64,000 nucleotides of DNA from Litoditis marina (taxonomy: Eukaryota > Nematoda > Chromadorea > Rhabditida > Rhabditidae), in NCBI GenBank assembly GCA_964036275.1, contig CAXIWQ010000227.1, positions 57,155 through 121,154 on the forward strand, read 5' to 3'. This document shows positions 39,301 through 52,283 of the stretch, piece by piece (the stretch's first letter is position 1; every line of letters begins with the position of its first letter). The position numbers were made by a program, and so were the translations under genes. The notes beneath the pieces are model-generated. The model was not told the DNA's origin. It searched no databases and saw only the letters and a list, made by a program, of their open reading frames with translations.

Positions 39301-41886
39301 GCTCCCAGATACAAAAACCTAAGACGACTGTATATTCTGTGGCGCACAGCCACAAAAGACGACTTAACGCGGTTATTGACTCTTTGCCTTGCAGCTACAG
39401 AAAAAAGTTCATACGGCTATCAAGTCTGTTGCTCCCAGCTACAAAAACCTAATACGACAATCTATTTTGTGGCGCACATCCACCAAATACAAATTAACGC
39501 GGTTATTGACTCTTTGCCTTGCACCTACAGAAGAAAAAAATCATACGGCTATCAAGTCTGTTGCTCCCAACTACAAAAACCTAATACGACTTTATATTCT
39601 GTGGCGCACAACCACAAAAGACAAATTAACGCGGTTATTGACTCTTTGCCTTGCAGCTACAGAAAAAAGTTTATACGGCTATCAAGTCTGTTGCTCCCAG
39701 CTACAAAAACCTAATACGATTATCTATTCTGTGGCGCACAGCCACGAAATACGAATTAACGCGGTTATCGACTCTTCGGCTTGCAGTTACAGAAAAAAAA
39801 ACTCATACGGCAATCAAGTCTGTTGCTCCCAACTACAAAAACCTAATACAACTATCTTTTCTGTGGCACACAGCCACAAAATACGAATTAACGCGGTTAT
39901 TGACTCTTTGCCTTGCAGCTACAGAAAAAAGTTTATACGGCTATCAAGTATGTTGCTCCCAGCTAGAAAAACCTAATACGACTTTATGTTCTGTGGCGCA
40001 CAGCCACAAAAGACAAATTAACGCGGTTATTGACTCTTTGCCTTGCAGCTACAAAAAAAAAGTTCATACGGCTATCAAGTATGTTGCTCCCAGCTCGAAA
40101 AACCCAATACAACTATCTTTTCTGTGGCACACAGCCACAAATTACGAATTAACGCGGTTATCGACTCTTTGCCTTGCAGCTACAGAAAAACGTTTATACG
40201 GCTATCAAGTCTGTTGCTCCTGGCTACAAAAACCTAATACGACAATCTATTCTGTGGCGCACAGCCACAAAAACAAATTATCGCGGTTATCGACTTGTTG
40301 GCTTGCAGCTACAGAGAAAAGTTCATACGGCTATCAAGTCTGTTGCTTCCAGCTACAAAAACCTAATACGACTATATATTCTGTGGCGCACAGCCACAAA
40401 AGACGAATTAACGCGGTTATTGACTCTTTGCCTCGCAGTTACAGAGAACATTTCATACGGCTATCAAATCTGTTGCTCCCAGCTACAAAAACCTAATACG
40501 ACAATCTATTCTGTGGCGCACAGCCACAAAGACGAATTAACGCGGTTATTGACATTTTGACTTGCAGCTACAAAAAAAAATCATACGGCTATCAAGTCTG
40601 TTGCTCCCAGCTACAAAAACCTAATACGACTATATATTCTGTGGCGCACAGCCACAAAAGACGAATTAACGCGGTTATTGACTCTTTGCCTCGCAGTTAC
40701 AGAGAATATTTCATACGGCTATCAAATCTGTTGCTCCCAGATACAAACACCTAATACGACAATCTATTCTGTGGCGCACAGCCACAAAATACGAATTAAC
40801 GCGGTTATCGACTTTTTGGCTTGCAGTTACAGAGAAAAGTTTATACGGCTATCAAGTCTGTTGCTCCCAGCTACAAAAACCTAATACGACTTCATATTCT
40901 GTGGCGCACAGCCACAAAAGACAAATTAACGCGGTTATTGACTCTTTGCCGTAAAGCTACAAAAAAAAGTTTATACGGCTATCAAGTATGTTGCTCCCAG
41001 CTACAAAGACCTAACACGACTATATATTCTGTGGCGCACAGCCACAAAAGACGACTTAACGCGGTTATTGACTCTTTGCCTTGCAGCTACAGAAAAAAGT
41101 TCATACGGCTATCAAGTCTGTTGCTCCCAGATACAAAAACCTAAGACGACTGTATATTCTGTGGCGCACAGCCACAAAAGACGACTTAACGCGGTTATTG
41201 ACTCTTTGCCTTGCAGCTACAGAAAAAAGTTCATACGGCTATCAAGTCTGTTGCTCCCAGCTACAAAAACCTAATACGACAATCTATTTTGTGGCGCACA
41301 TCCACCAAATACAAATTAACGCGGTTATTGACTCTTTGCCTTGCACCTACAGAAGAAAAAAATCATACGGCTATCAAGTCTGTTGCTCCCAACTACAAAA
41401 ACCTAATACGACTTTATATTCTGTGGCGCACAACCACAAAAGACAAATTAACGCGGTTATTGACTCTTTGCCTTGCAGCTACAGAAAAAAGTTTATACGG
41501 CTATCAAGTCTGTTGCTCCCAGCTACAAAACCCTAATACGATTATCTATTCTGTGGCGCACAGCCACGAAATACGAATTAACGCGGTTATCGACTCTTCG
41601 GCTTGCAGTTACAGAAAAAAAAACTCATACGGCAATCAAGTCTGTTGCTCCCAACTACAAAAACCTAATACAACTATCTTTTCTGTGGCACACAGCCACA
41701 AAATACGAATTAACGCGGTTATTGACTCTTTGCCTTGCAGCTACAGAAAAAAGTTTATACGGCTATCAAGTATGTTGCTCCCAGCTAGAAAAACCTAATA
41801 CGACTTTATATTCTGTGGCGCACAGCCACAAAAGACAAATTAACGCGGTTATTGACTCTTTGCCGTGCAGCTACAGGAAAAAGGTT
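34603..41886 (+). repeat. tandem duplication, two 3,642-bp copies (28-mer)
   Basis: Copy 1 is 34603-38244 and copy 2 is 38245-41886. Private variants recur at exactly +3,642: CTACAAAACCC (37881, 41523), GAAAAACGTTTATACGG (36542, 40184), TTGCTCCTGGC (36572, 40214) and CCTAAGACGACTG (37498, 41140). The duplication overprints the older 15-mer, since each copy starts inside a 15-mer unit. The junction lies in ATACGGCTATCAA, shared by the recombining monomers, so exchange was between homologous positions of different subtypes. Confidence 0.9.
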
Positions 41887-42713
41887 ATACGGCTATCAAG
41901 TATGTTGCTCCCAGCTACAAAAACCTAATACGACTATCTATTCTGTGGCGCACAGCCACAAAATACGAATTGACGCGGTTATCGACTCTTTGCCTTGCAG
42001 CTACAGAGAATATTTCATACGGCTATCAAATCTGTTGCTCCCAGCTACAAAAACCTAATACGACAATCTATTCTGTGGCGCACAGCCACAAAAACAAATT
42101 ATCGCGGTTATCGACTTGTTGGCTTGCAGCTACAGAGAAAAGTTCATACGGCTATCAAGTCTGTTGCTTCCAGCTACAAAAACCTAATACGACTATATAT
42201 TCTGTGGCGCACAGCCACAAAAGACGAATTAACGCGGTTATTGACTCTTTGCCTCGCAGTTACAGAGAACATTTCATACGGCTATCAAATCTGTTGCTCC
42301 CAGCTACAAAAACCTAATACGACAATCTATTCTGTGGCGCACAGCCACAAGGACGAATTAACGCGGTTATTGACATTTTGACTTGCAGCTACAAAAAAAA
42401 ATCATACGGCTATCAAGTCTGTTGCTCCCAGCTACAAAAACCTAATACGACTATATATTCTGTGGCGCACAGCCACAAAAGACGAATTAACGCGGTTATT
42501 GACTCTTTGCCTCGCAGTTACAGAGAATATTTCATACGGCTATCAAATCTGTTGCTCCCAGATACAAACACCTAATACGACAATCTATTCTGTGGCGCAC
42601 AGCCACAAAATACGAATTAACGCGGTTATCGACTTTTTGGCTTGCAGTTACAGAGAAAAGTTCATACGGCTATCAAATCTGTTGCTCCCAGATACAAACA
42701 CCTAATACGACAA

Positions 42714-45700
42714 TCTATTCTGTGGCGCACAGCCACAAAATACGAATTAACGCGGTTATCGACTTTTTGGCTTGCAGTTACAGAGAAAAGTTTATACGGC
42801 TATCAAGTCTGTTGCTCCCAGCTACAAAAACCTAATACGACTTCATATTCTGTGGCGCACAGCCACAAAAGACAAATTAACGCGGTTATTGACTCTTTGC
42901 CGTAAAGCTACAAAAAAAGTTTATACGGCTATCAAGTATGTTGCTCCCAGCTACAAAGACCTAACACGACTATATATTCTGTGGCGCACAGCCACAAAAG
43001 ACGACTTAACGCGGTTATTGACTCTTTGCCTTGCAGCTACAGAAAAAAGTTCATACGGCTATCAAGTCTGTTGCTCCCAGATACAAAAACCTAAGACGAC
43101 TGTATATTCTGTGGCGCACAGCCACAAAAGACGACTTAACGCGGTTATTGACTCTTTGCCTTGCAGCTACAGAAAAAAGTTCATACGGCTATCAAGTCTG
43201 TTGCTCCCAGCTACAAAAACCTAATACGACAATCTATTTTGTGGCGCACATCCACCAAATACAAATTAACGCGGTTATTGACTCTTTGCCTTGCACCTAC
43301 AGAAGAAAAAAATCATACGGCTATCAAGTCTGTTGCTCCCAACTACAAAAACCTAATACGACTTTATATTCTGTGGCGCACAACCACAAAAGACAAATTA
43401 ACGCGGTTATTGACTCTTTGCCTTGCAGCTACAGAAAAAAGTTTATACGGCTATCAAGTCTGTTGCTCCCAGCTACAAAAACCTAATACGATTATCTATT
43501 CTGTGGCGCACAGCCACGAAATACGAATTAACGCGGTTATCGACTCTTCGGCTTGCAGTTACAGAAAAAAAAAACTCATACGGCAATCAAGTCTGTTGCT
43601 CCCAACTACAAAAACCTAATACAACTATCTTTTCTGTGGCACACAGCCACAAAATACGAATTAACGCGGTTATTGACTCTTTGCCTTGCAGCTACAGAAA
43701 AAAGTTTATACGGCTATCAAGTATGTTGCTCCCAGCTAGAAAAACCTAATACGACTTTATGTTCTGTGGCGCACAGCCACAAAAGACAAATTAACGCGGT
43801 TATTGACTCTTTGCCTTGCAGCTACAAAAAAAAAGTTCATACGGCTATCAAGTATGTTGCTCCCAGCTCGAAAAACCCAATACAACTATCTTTTCTGTGG
43901 CACACAGCCACAAATTACGAATTAACGCGGTTATCGACTCTTTGCCTTGCAGCTACAGAAAAACGTTTATACGGCTATCAAGTCTGTTGCTCCTGGCTAC
44001 AAAAACCTAATACGACAATCTATTCTGTGGCGCACAGCCACAAAAACAAATTATCGCGGTTATCGACTTGTTGGCTTGCAGCTACAGAGAAAAGTTCATA
44101 CGGCTATCAAGTCTGTTGCTTCCAGCTACAAAAACCTAATACGACTATATATTCTGTGGCGCACAGCCACAAAAGACGAATTAACGCGGTTATTGACTCT
44201 TTGCCTCGCAGTTACAGAGAACATTTCATACGGCTATCAAATCTGTTGCTCCCAGCTACAAAAACCTAATACGACAATCTATTCTGTGGCGCACAGCCAC
44301 AAAGACGAATTAACGCGGTTATTGACATTTTGACTTGCAGCTACAAAAAAAAATCATACGGCTATCAAGTCTGTTGCTCCCAGCTACAAAAACCTAATAC
44401 GACTTTATGTTCTGTGGCGCACAGCCACAAAAGACAAATTAACGCGGTTATTGACTCTTTGCCTTGCAGCTACAAAAAAAAAGTTCATACGGCTATCAAG
44501 TATGTTGCTCCCAGCTCGAAAAACCCAATACAACTATCTATTCTGTGGCGCACAGCCACAAAATACGAATTAACGCGGTTATCGACTTTTTGGCTTGCAG
44601 TTACAGAGAAAAGTTTATACGGCTATCAAGTCTGTTGCTCCCAGCTACAAAAACCTAATACGACTTCATATTCTGTGGCGCACAGCCACAAAAGACAAAT
44701 TAACGCGGTTATTGACTCTTTGCCGTAAAGCTACAAAAAAAAGTTTATACGGCTATCAAGTATGTTGCTCCCAGCTACAAAGACCTAACACGACTATATA
44801 TTCTGTGGCGCACAGCCACAAAAGACGACTTAACGCGGTTATTGACTCTTTGCCTTGCAGCTACAGAAAAAAGTTCATACGGCTATCAAGTCTGTTGCTC
44901 CCAGATACAAAAACCTAAGACGACTGTATATTCTGTGGCGCACAGCCACAAAAGACGACTTAACGCGGTTATTGACTCTTTGCCTTGCAGCTACAGAAAA
45001 AAGTTCATACGGCTATCAAGTCTGTTGCTCCCAGCTACAAAAACCTAATACGACAATCTATTTTGTGGCGCACATCCACCAAATACAAATTAACGCGGTT
45101 ATTGACTCTTTGCCTTGCACCTACAGAAGAAAAAAATCATACGGCTATCAAGTCTGTTGCTCCCAACTACAAAAACCTAATACGACTTTATATTCTGTGG
45201 CGCACAACCACAAAAGACAAATTAACGCGGTTATTGACTATTTGCCTTGCAGCTACAGAAAAAAGTTTATACGGCTATCAAGTCTGTTGCTCCCAGCTAC
45301 AAAAACCTAATACGATTATCTATTCTGTGGCGCACAGCCACGAAATACGAATTAACGCGGTTATCGACTCTTCGGCTTGCAGTTACAGAAAAAAAAACTC
45401 ATACGGCAATCAAGTCTGTTGCTCCCAACTACAAAAACCTAATACAACTATCTTTTCTGTGGCACACAGCCACAAAATACGAATTAACGCGGTTATTGAC
45501 TCTTTGCCTTGCAGCTACAGAAAAAAGTTTATACGGCTATCAAGTATGTTGCTCCCAGCTAGAAAAACCTAATACGACTTTATGTTCTGTGGCGCACAGC
45601 CACAAAAGACAAATTAACGCGGTTATTGACTCTTTGCCTTGCAGCTACAAAAAAAAAGTTCATACGGCTATCAAGTATGTTGCTCCCAGCTCGAAAAACC

Positions 45701-45830
45701 CAATACAACTATCTTTTCTGTGGCACACAGCCACAAATTACGAATTAACGCGGTTATCGACTCTTTGCCTTGCAGCTACAGAAAAACGTTTATACGGCTA
45801 TCAAGTCTGTTGCTCCTGGCTACAAAAGCC
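42714..45830 (+). repeat. higher-order repeat: 14-mer, ~1,823-bp step, second copy partial
   Basis: Copy 1 is about 42714-44536 and copy 2 about 44537-45830. The offset is 1,823 or 1,824 bp depending on A-tract length (the CCGTAAAGC monomer is one A shorter at 42910). Shared markers are TTTATGTTCTGTGG, CAGCTCGAAAAACCC, CAAATTACGAATT, CACATCCACC and CACAACCAC. Matching fails at about 45830, next to an irregular monomer junction. The length equals that of the 5377-9022 unit but the monomer content is different. Confidence 0.82.
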
Positions 45831-48800
45831 TAATACGACTTTATGTTCTGTGGCGCACAGCCACAAAAGACAAATTAACTGACTCTTTGTGACTATTGAC
45901 TCTTTGCCTTGCAGCTACAAAAAAAAGTTCATACGGCTATCAAGTACGTTGCTCCCAGCTAGAAAAACCCAATACAACTATCTTTTCTGTGGCACACAGC
46001 CACAAAAGACGAATTAACGCGGTTATTGACTCTTTGCCTTGCAGCTACAGAAAAAAGTTTATACGGCTATCAAGTCTGTTGCTCCCAGCTACAAAAACCT
46101 AATACGACTTACTATTCTGTGGCGCACAGCCACAAAAGACAAATTAACGCGGTTATTGACTCTTTACCGTGCAGCTACAGAAAAAAGTTTATACGGCTAT
46201 CGAGTATGTTGCTCCCAGCTACAAAAACCTAATACGACAATCTATTCTGTGGCGCACAGCCACAAAATACGAATTAACGCGGTTATCGACTCTTTTCCTT
46301 GCAACTACAGAGAACAGTTCATAAGGCTATCAAGTCTGTTGCTCCCAGATACAAAAACCTAATACGACTATCTATTATGTGGCGCACAGCCACAAAATAC
46401 GAATTAACGCGGTTATCGTCTCTTTGGCTTGCAGTTACAGAGAAAAGTTCATACGGCTATCAAATCTGTTGCTCCCAGCTACAAAAACCTAATACGACAA
46501 TCTATTCTGTGGCGCACAGCCATAAAATACAAAATAACGCGGTTATTGACTCTTTGCCTTGCAGCTACAGAAAAAAGTTTATACGGCTATCAAGTCTGTT
46601 GCTCCCAGCTACAAAAACCTTATACGATTATCTATTCTGTGGCGCACAGCCACGAAATACGAATTAACGCGGTTATCGACTCTTCGGCTTGCAGTTACAG
46701 AAAAAAAACTCATACGGCAATCAAGTCTGTTGCTCCCAACTACAAAAACCTAATACAACTATCTTTTCTGTGGCACACAGCCACAAAATACGAATTAACG
46801 CGGTTATTGACTCTTTGCCTTGCAGCTACAGAAAAAAGTTTATACGGCTATCAAGTATGTTGCTCCCAGCTAGAAAAACCTAATACGACTTTATGTTCTG
46901 TGGCGCACAGCCACAAAAGACAAATTAACGCGGTTATTGACTCTTTGCCTTGCAGCTACAAAAAAAAGTTCATACGGCTATCAAGTATGTTGCTCCCAGC
47001 TCGAAAAACCCAATACAACTATCTTTCTGTGGCACACAGCCACAAATTACGAATTAACGCGGTTATCGACTCTTTGCCTTGCAGCTACAGAAAACAGTTT
47101 ATACGGCTATCAAGTCTGTTGCTCCTGGCTACAAAAACCTAATACGACTTTATGTTCTGTGGCGCACAGCCACAAAAGACAAATTAACGCGGTTATTGAC
47201 TCTTTGCCTTGCAGCTACAAAAAAAAGTTCATACGGCTATCAAGTACGTTGCTCCCAGCTAGAAAAACCCAATACAACTATCTTTTCTGTGGCACACAGC
47301 CACAAAAGACGAATTAACGCGGTTATTGACTCTTTGCCTTGCAGCTACAGAAAAAAACGTTTATACGGCTATCAAGTCTGTTGCTCCCAGCTACAAAAAC
47401 CTGATACGGACTTACTATTCTGTGGCGCACAGCCACAAAAGACAAATTAACGCGGTTATTGACTCTTTACCGTGCAGCTACAGAAAAAAGTTTATACGGC
47501 TATCGAGTATGTTGCTCCCAGCTACAAAAACCTAATACGACAATCTATTCTGTGGCGCACAGCCACAAAATACGAATTAACGCGGTTATCGACTCTTTGC
47601 CTTGCAGCTACAGAAAAAAACGTTTATACGGCTATCAAGTCTGTTGCTCCCAGCTACAAAAACCTAATACGACTTACTATTCTGTGGCGCACAGCCACAA
47701 AAGACAAATTAACGCGGTTATTGACTCTTTACCGTGCAGCTACAGAAAAAAGTTTATACGGCTATCGAGTATATTGCTCCCAGCTACAAAAACCTAATAC
47801 GACAATCTATTCTGTGGCGCACAGCCACAAAATACGAATTAACGCGGTTATCGACTCTTTGCCTTGCAACTACAGAGAACAGATCATACGGCTATCAAGT
47901 CTGTTGCTCCCAGATACAAAAACCTAATACGACTATCTATTATGTGGCGCACAGCCACAAAATACGAATTAACGCGGTTATCGTCTTTTTGGCTTGCAGT
48001 TACAGAGAAAAGTTCATACGGCTATCAAATCTGTTGCTCCCAGCTACAAAAACCTAATACGACAATCTATTCTGTGGCGCACAGCCATAAATACAAAATA
48101 ACGCGGTTATTGACTCTTTGGCTTGCAGTTACAGAGAAAAGTTTATACGGCTATCAAGTCTGTTGCTCCCAGCTACAAAAACCTAATACGACTCCATATT
48201 CTGTGGCGCACAGCCACAAAAGACAAATTAACGCGGTTATTGACTCTTTGCCGTAAAGCTACCGAAAAAAGTTTATACGGCTATCAAGTATGTTGCTCCC
48301 AGCTACAAAGACCTAACACGACTATATATTTTGTGGCGCACAGCCACAAAAGACGACTTAACGCGGTTATTGACTCTTTGCATTGCAGCTACAGAAAAAA
48401 GTTCATACGGCTATCAAGTCTGTTGCTCCCAGATACAAAAACCTAAGACGACTATATATTCTGTGGCGCACAGCCACAAAAGACGAATTAACGCGTTATT
48501 GACTCTTTGCCTTGCAGCTACAGAGAACAGTTTATACGGCTATCAAATCTGTTGCTCCCAGCTACAAAAACCTAATACGACAATCTATTTTGTGGCGCAC
48601 ATCCACCAAATACGAATTAACGCGGTTATTGACTCTTTGCCTTGCACCTACAAAAAAAAAATCATACGGCTATCAAGTCTGTTGCTCCCAACTACAAAAA
48701 CCTAATACGACTTTATATTCTGTGGCGCACAACCACAAAAGACAAATTAACGCGGTTATCGACTCTTCGGCTTGCAGTTACAGAAAAAAAAACTCATACG

Positions 48801-51800
48801 GCAATCAAGTCTGTTGCTCCCAACTACAAAAACCTAATACGACTTATATTCTGTGGCGCACAGCCACCAAAGACAGATTAACGCGGTTATTGACTCTTTG
48901 CCTTGCAGCTACAGAAAAAAGTTTATACGGCTATCAAGTATGTTGCTCTCAGCTAGAAAAACCCAATACAACTATCTATTCTGTGGCGCACAGCCATAAA
49001 TACGAAATAACGCGGTTATTGACTCTTTGGCTTGCAGTTACAGAGAAAAGTTTATACGGCTATCAAGTCTGTTGCTCCCAGCTACAAAAACCTAATACGA
49101 CTCCATATTCTTTGGCGCACAGCCACAAAAGACAAATTAACGCGGTTATTGACTCTTTGCCGTAAAGCTACAGAAAAAAGTTTATACGGCTATCAAGTAT
49201 GTTGCTCCCAGCTACAAAGACCTAACACGACTATATATTTTGTGGCGCACAGCCACAAAAGACGACTTAACGCGGTAATTGACTCTTTGCCTTGCAGCTA
49301 CAGAAAAAAGTTCATACTGCTATCAAGTCTGTTGCTCCCAGATACAAAAACCTAAGACGACTATATATTTTGTGGCGCACAGCCACAAAAGACGAATTAA
49401 CGCGTTATTGACTCTTTGCCTTGCAGCTACAGAGAACAGTTCATACGGCTATCAAATCTGTTGCTCCCAGCTACAAAAACCTGATACGACAATCTATTTT
49501 GTGGCGCACATCCACCAAATACGAATTAACGCGGTTATTGACTCTTTGCCTTGCACCTACAAAAAAAAATCATACGGCTATCAAGTCTGTTGCTCCCAAC
49601 TACAAAAACCTAATACGACTTTATATTCTGTGGCGCACAACCACAAAAGACAAATTAACGCGGTTATTGACTCTTTTCCTTGCAGCTACAGAAAAAAGTT
49701 TATACGGCTATCAAGTCTGTTGCTCCCAGCTACAAAACCTAATACGATTATCTATTCTGTGGCGCACAGCCACGAAATACGAATCAACGCGGTATCGACT
49801 CTTCGGCTTGCAGTTACAGAAAAAAACTCATACGGCAATCAAGTCTGTTGCTCCCAACTACAAAAACCTAATACGACTTTATATTCTGTGGCGCACAGCC
49901 ACAAAAGACAGATTAACGCGGTTATTGACTCTTTGCCTTGCAGCTACAGAAAAAAGTTTATACGGCTATCAAGTATGTTGCTCCCAGCTAGAAAAACCCA
50001 ATACAACTATCTTTTCTGTGGCACACAGCCACAAAATACGAACTAACGCGGTTATTGACTATTTGCCTTGCAGCTACAAAAAAAAGTTTATACGGCTATC
50101 AAGTCTGTTGCTCCCAGCTACAAAAACCTAATACGACTTACTATTTTGTGGCGCACAGCCACAAAAGACAAATTAACGCGGTTATTGACTCTTTACCGTG
50201 CAGCTACAGAAAACAGTTTATACGGCTATCGAGTATGTTGCTCCCAGCTACAAAAACCTGATACGACAATCTATTCTGTGGCGCACAGCCACAAAATACG
50301 AATTAACGCGGTTGTCGACTCTTTGCCTTGCAACTACAGAGAACAGTTCATACGGCTATCAAGTCTGTTGCTCCCAGATGCAAAAACCTAATACGACTAT
50401 CTATTATGTGGCGCACAGCCACAAAATACGAATTAACGCGGTTATCGACTCTTTGGCTTGCAGTTACAGAGAAACGTTCATACGGCTATCAAATCTGTTG
50501 CTCCCAGCTACAAAAACCTAATACGACAATCTATTCTGTGGCGCACAGCCATAACATACGAAATAACGCGTTATTGACTCTTTGGCTTGCAGTTACAGAG
50601 AAAAGTTATACGGCTATCAAGTCTGTTGCTCCCAGCTACAAAAACCTAATACGACTCCATATTCTGTGGCGCACAGCCACAAAAGACAAATTAACGCGGT
50701 TATTGACTCTTGCCGTAAAGCTACAAAATAAAAGTTTATACGGCTATCAAGTATGTTGCTCCCAGCTACAAAGACCTAACACGACTATATATTTAGTGGC
50801 GCACAGCCACAAAAGACAAATTAACGCGGTTATTGACTCTTTGCCTTGCAGCTACAGAAAAAAGTTTATACGGCTATCAAGTCTGTTGCTCCCAGCTACA
50901 AAAACCTAAGACGACTATATATTCTGTGGCGCACAGCCACAAAAGACGAATTAACGCGTTATTGACTCTTTGCCTTGCAGCTACAGAGAACAGTTCATAC
51001 GGCTATCAAGTCTGTTGCTCCCAACTACAAAACCTAATACGACTTTATATTCTGTGGCGCACAACCACAAAAGACAAATTAACGCGGTTATTGACTCTTT
51101 GCCTTGCAGCTACAGAAAAAAGTTTATACGGCTATCAAGTCTGTTGCTCCCAGCTACAAAAACCTAAGACGACTATATATTCTGTGGCGCACAGCCACAA
51201 AAAACGAATTAACGCGTTATTGACTCTTTGCCTTGCAGCTACAGAGAACAGTTCATACGGCTATCAAATATGTTGCTCCCAGCTACAAAAACCTAATACA
51301 ACAATCTATTTTGTGGCGCACATCCACCAAATACGAATTAACGCGGTTATTGACTTTTGCCTTGCACCTACAAAAAAAATCATACGGCTATCAAGTCTGT
51401 TGCTCCCAACTACAAAAACCTAATACGACTTTATATTCTGTGGCGCACACCACAAAAGACAAATTAACGCGGTTATTGACTCTTTGCCTTGCAGCTACAG
51501 AAAAAAGTTTATACGGCTATCAAGTCTGTTGCTCCCAGCTACAAAAAACCTAATACGATTATCTATTCTGTGGCGCACAGCCACGAAATACGAATTAACG
51601 CGGTTATCGACTCTTCGGCTTGCAGTTACAGAAAAAAAACTCATACGGCAATCAAGTCTGTTGCTCCCAACTACAAAAAACCTAATACGACTTTATATTC
51701 TGTGGCGCACAGCCACAAAAGACAGATTAACGCGGTTATTGACTCTTTGCCTTGCAGCTACAGAAAAAAGTTTATACGGCTATCAAGTATGTTGCTCCCA

Positions 51801-51960
51801 GCTAGAAAAACCCAATACAACTATCTTTTCTGTGGCACACAGCCACAAAAGACAAATTAACGCGGTTATTAACTCTTTGCCTTGCAGCTACAGAGAAAAG
51901 TTTATACGGCTATCAAGTCTGTTGCTCCCAGCTACAAAAACCTAATACGACAATCTATTC
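45831..51960 (+). repeat. diverged, indel-rich satellite domain left of the island
   Basis: Monomers remain recognisable but their order is less regular and lengths vary by 1-3 bp. An irregular junction lies at 45878-45900. Local modules recur, such as a 7-mer of ~909 bp (about 48085-48990 and 48994-49900). Shared single-base losses such as ACGCGTTATT (for ACGCGGTTATT) appear at 48490, 49399, 50566, 50954 and 51211. Other oddities are GGTATCGAC (49792), GACTCTTGCC (50706) and CACACCACAAAAG (51445). The last monomer is cut at ..CAATCTATTC (51960). No gene is present. Confidence 0.85.
51957..51960. repeat. candidate 4-bp target-site duplication, left copy (ATTC)
   Basis: ATTC, the last satellite bases before the island. 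The same four bases reappear at 53880-53883 and continue as the expected satellite (ATTCTGTGGCGC). Four bases are too short to prove a duplication alone; the exact phase continuity of the monomer across the island is the stronger evidence. Confidence 0.6.
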
Positions 51961-52154
51961 ATGAAAAAGTGGGGCCCAACGACTGTGAGATTTGTCTTCT
52001 GCTGTGCGCCCTTAGACAGCTACTCTCAAATGGAGCAGCTACTGCTACAAAAACCGAAAAATAATAATATACTCAAGTATAACTGTTCATCACAAACATA
52101 CAAAAGTCGTAAAATATTTTTTCAAACCTGTAAACTAGAATCTACAAATCACAG
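51957..52154 (+). repeat. foldback left arm (~198 bp)
   Basis: Reverse complement of 52284-52483 with only about three differences: one G fewer in the GTGGGG run, one C fewer in GCGCCC, and one A/T mismatch near the inner end (ATCTACAAATC against ATCTTCAAATC). The two arms could pair as a ~200-bp stem. The outer end starts ATTCATGAAAAAGTGGGG, directly at the satellite junction. A 67-codon open frame starts at the ATG at 51961 but looks fortuitous. Confidence 0.93.
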
Positions 52155-52283
52155 CTGCGAATGAGAGAACAACTGTTAAATAATATGACAAGCGTAGCAC
52201 CTAGAGTTGAAGTAACGACAAAAAACTGCAAACCTTTGTCCGCAACACCAGAAAATTTACAATTGACTACGTTGAGTTAACAT
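52155..52283. other. foldback central spacer (129 bp)
   Basis: Unique sequence between the arms. I see no repeat, no open frame of note and no known motif. If the arms pair, this is the hairpin loop. Confidence 0.6.

Larger units (their letters stand above)
1..51960 (+). repeat. 130-bp satellite array, left block (~400 monomers)
   Basis: The whole stretch is a head-to-tail array with a 130-bp period; 1-130, 131-260 and so on are plainly homologous. Every monomer has the same landmarks in order: TTGCAGCTACAG with an A-tract, ATACGGCTATCAA, TTGCTCCCAGCTAC, CCTAATACGAC, TGTGGCGCACAGCCACA, ACGCGGTTAT. No orientation switch was found. The array is cut at the left window edge, so its true extent is unknown. 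Period changes of 1-3 bp come mostly from A-tract length and rare single-base losses. No gene lies inside it. Function is not readable from sequence; arrays of this kind normally make up centromeric or other heterochromatin (general knowledge, not shown here). Confidence 0.98.

Noticed and set aside
1..51960. Hundreds of overlapping open frames of 60-281 codons encoding repetitive basic peptides
   Set aside because: They begin at TTG or other non-ATG codons, recur in all three phases because 130 = 1 mod 3, and end at the same fixed stop triplets. No frame is favoured and no domain is recognisable.
1..51960. CRISPR array
   Set aside because: The repeats are contiguous 130-bp homologous monomers with no unique spacers between short identical repeats, and there are no cas genes.
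51961..52164. 67-codon open frame starting at ATG 51961
   Set aside because: It lies inside a foldback arm, starts at the insertion boundary, ends in the unique spacer, and shows no recognisable domain. Most likely fortuitous.
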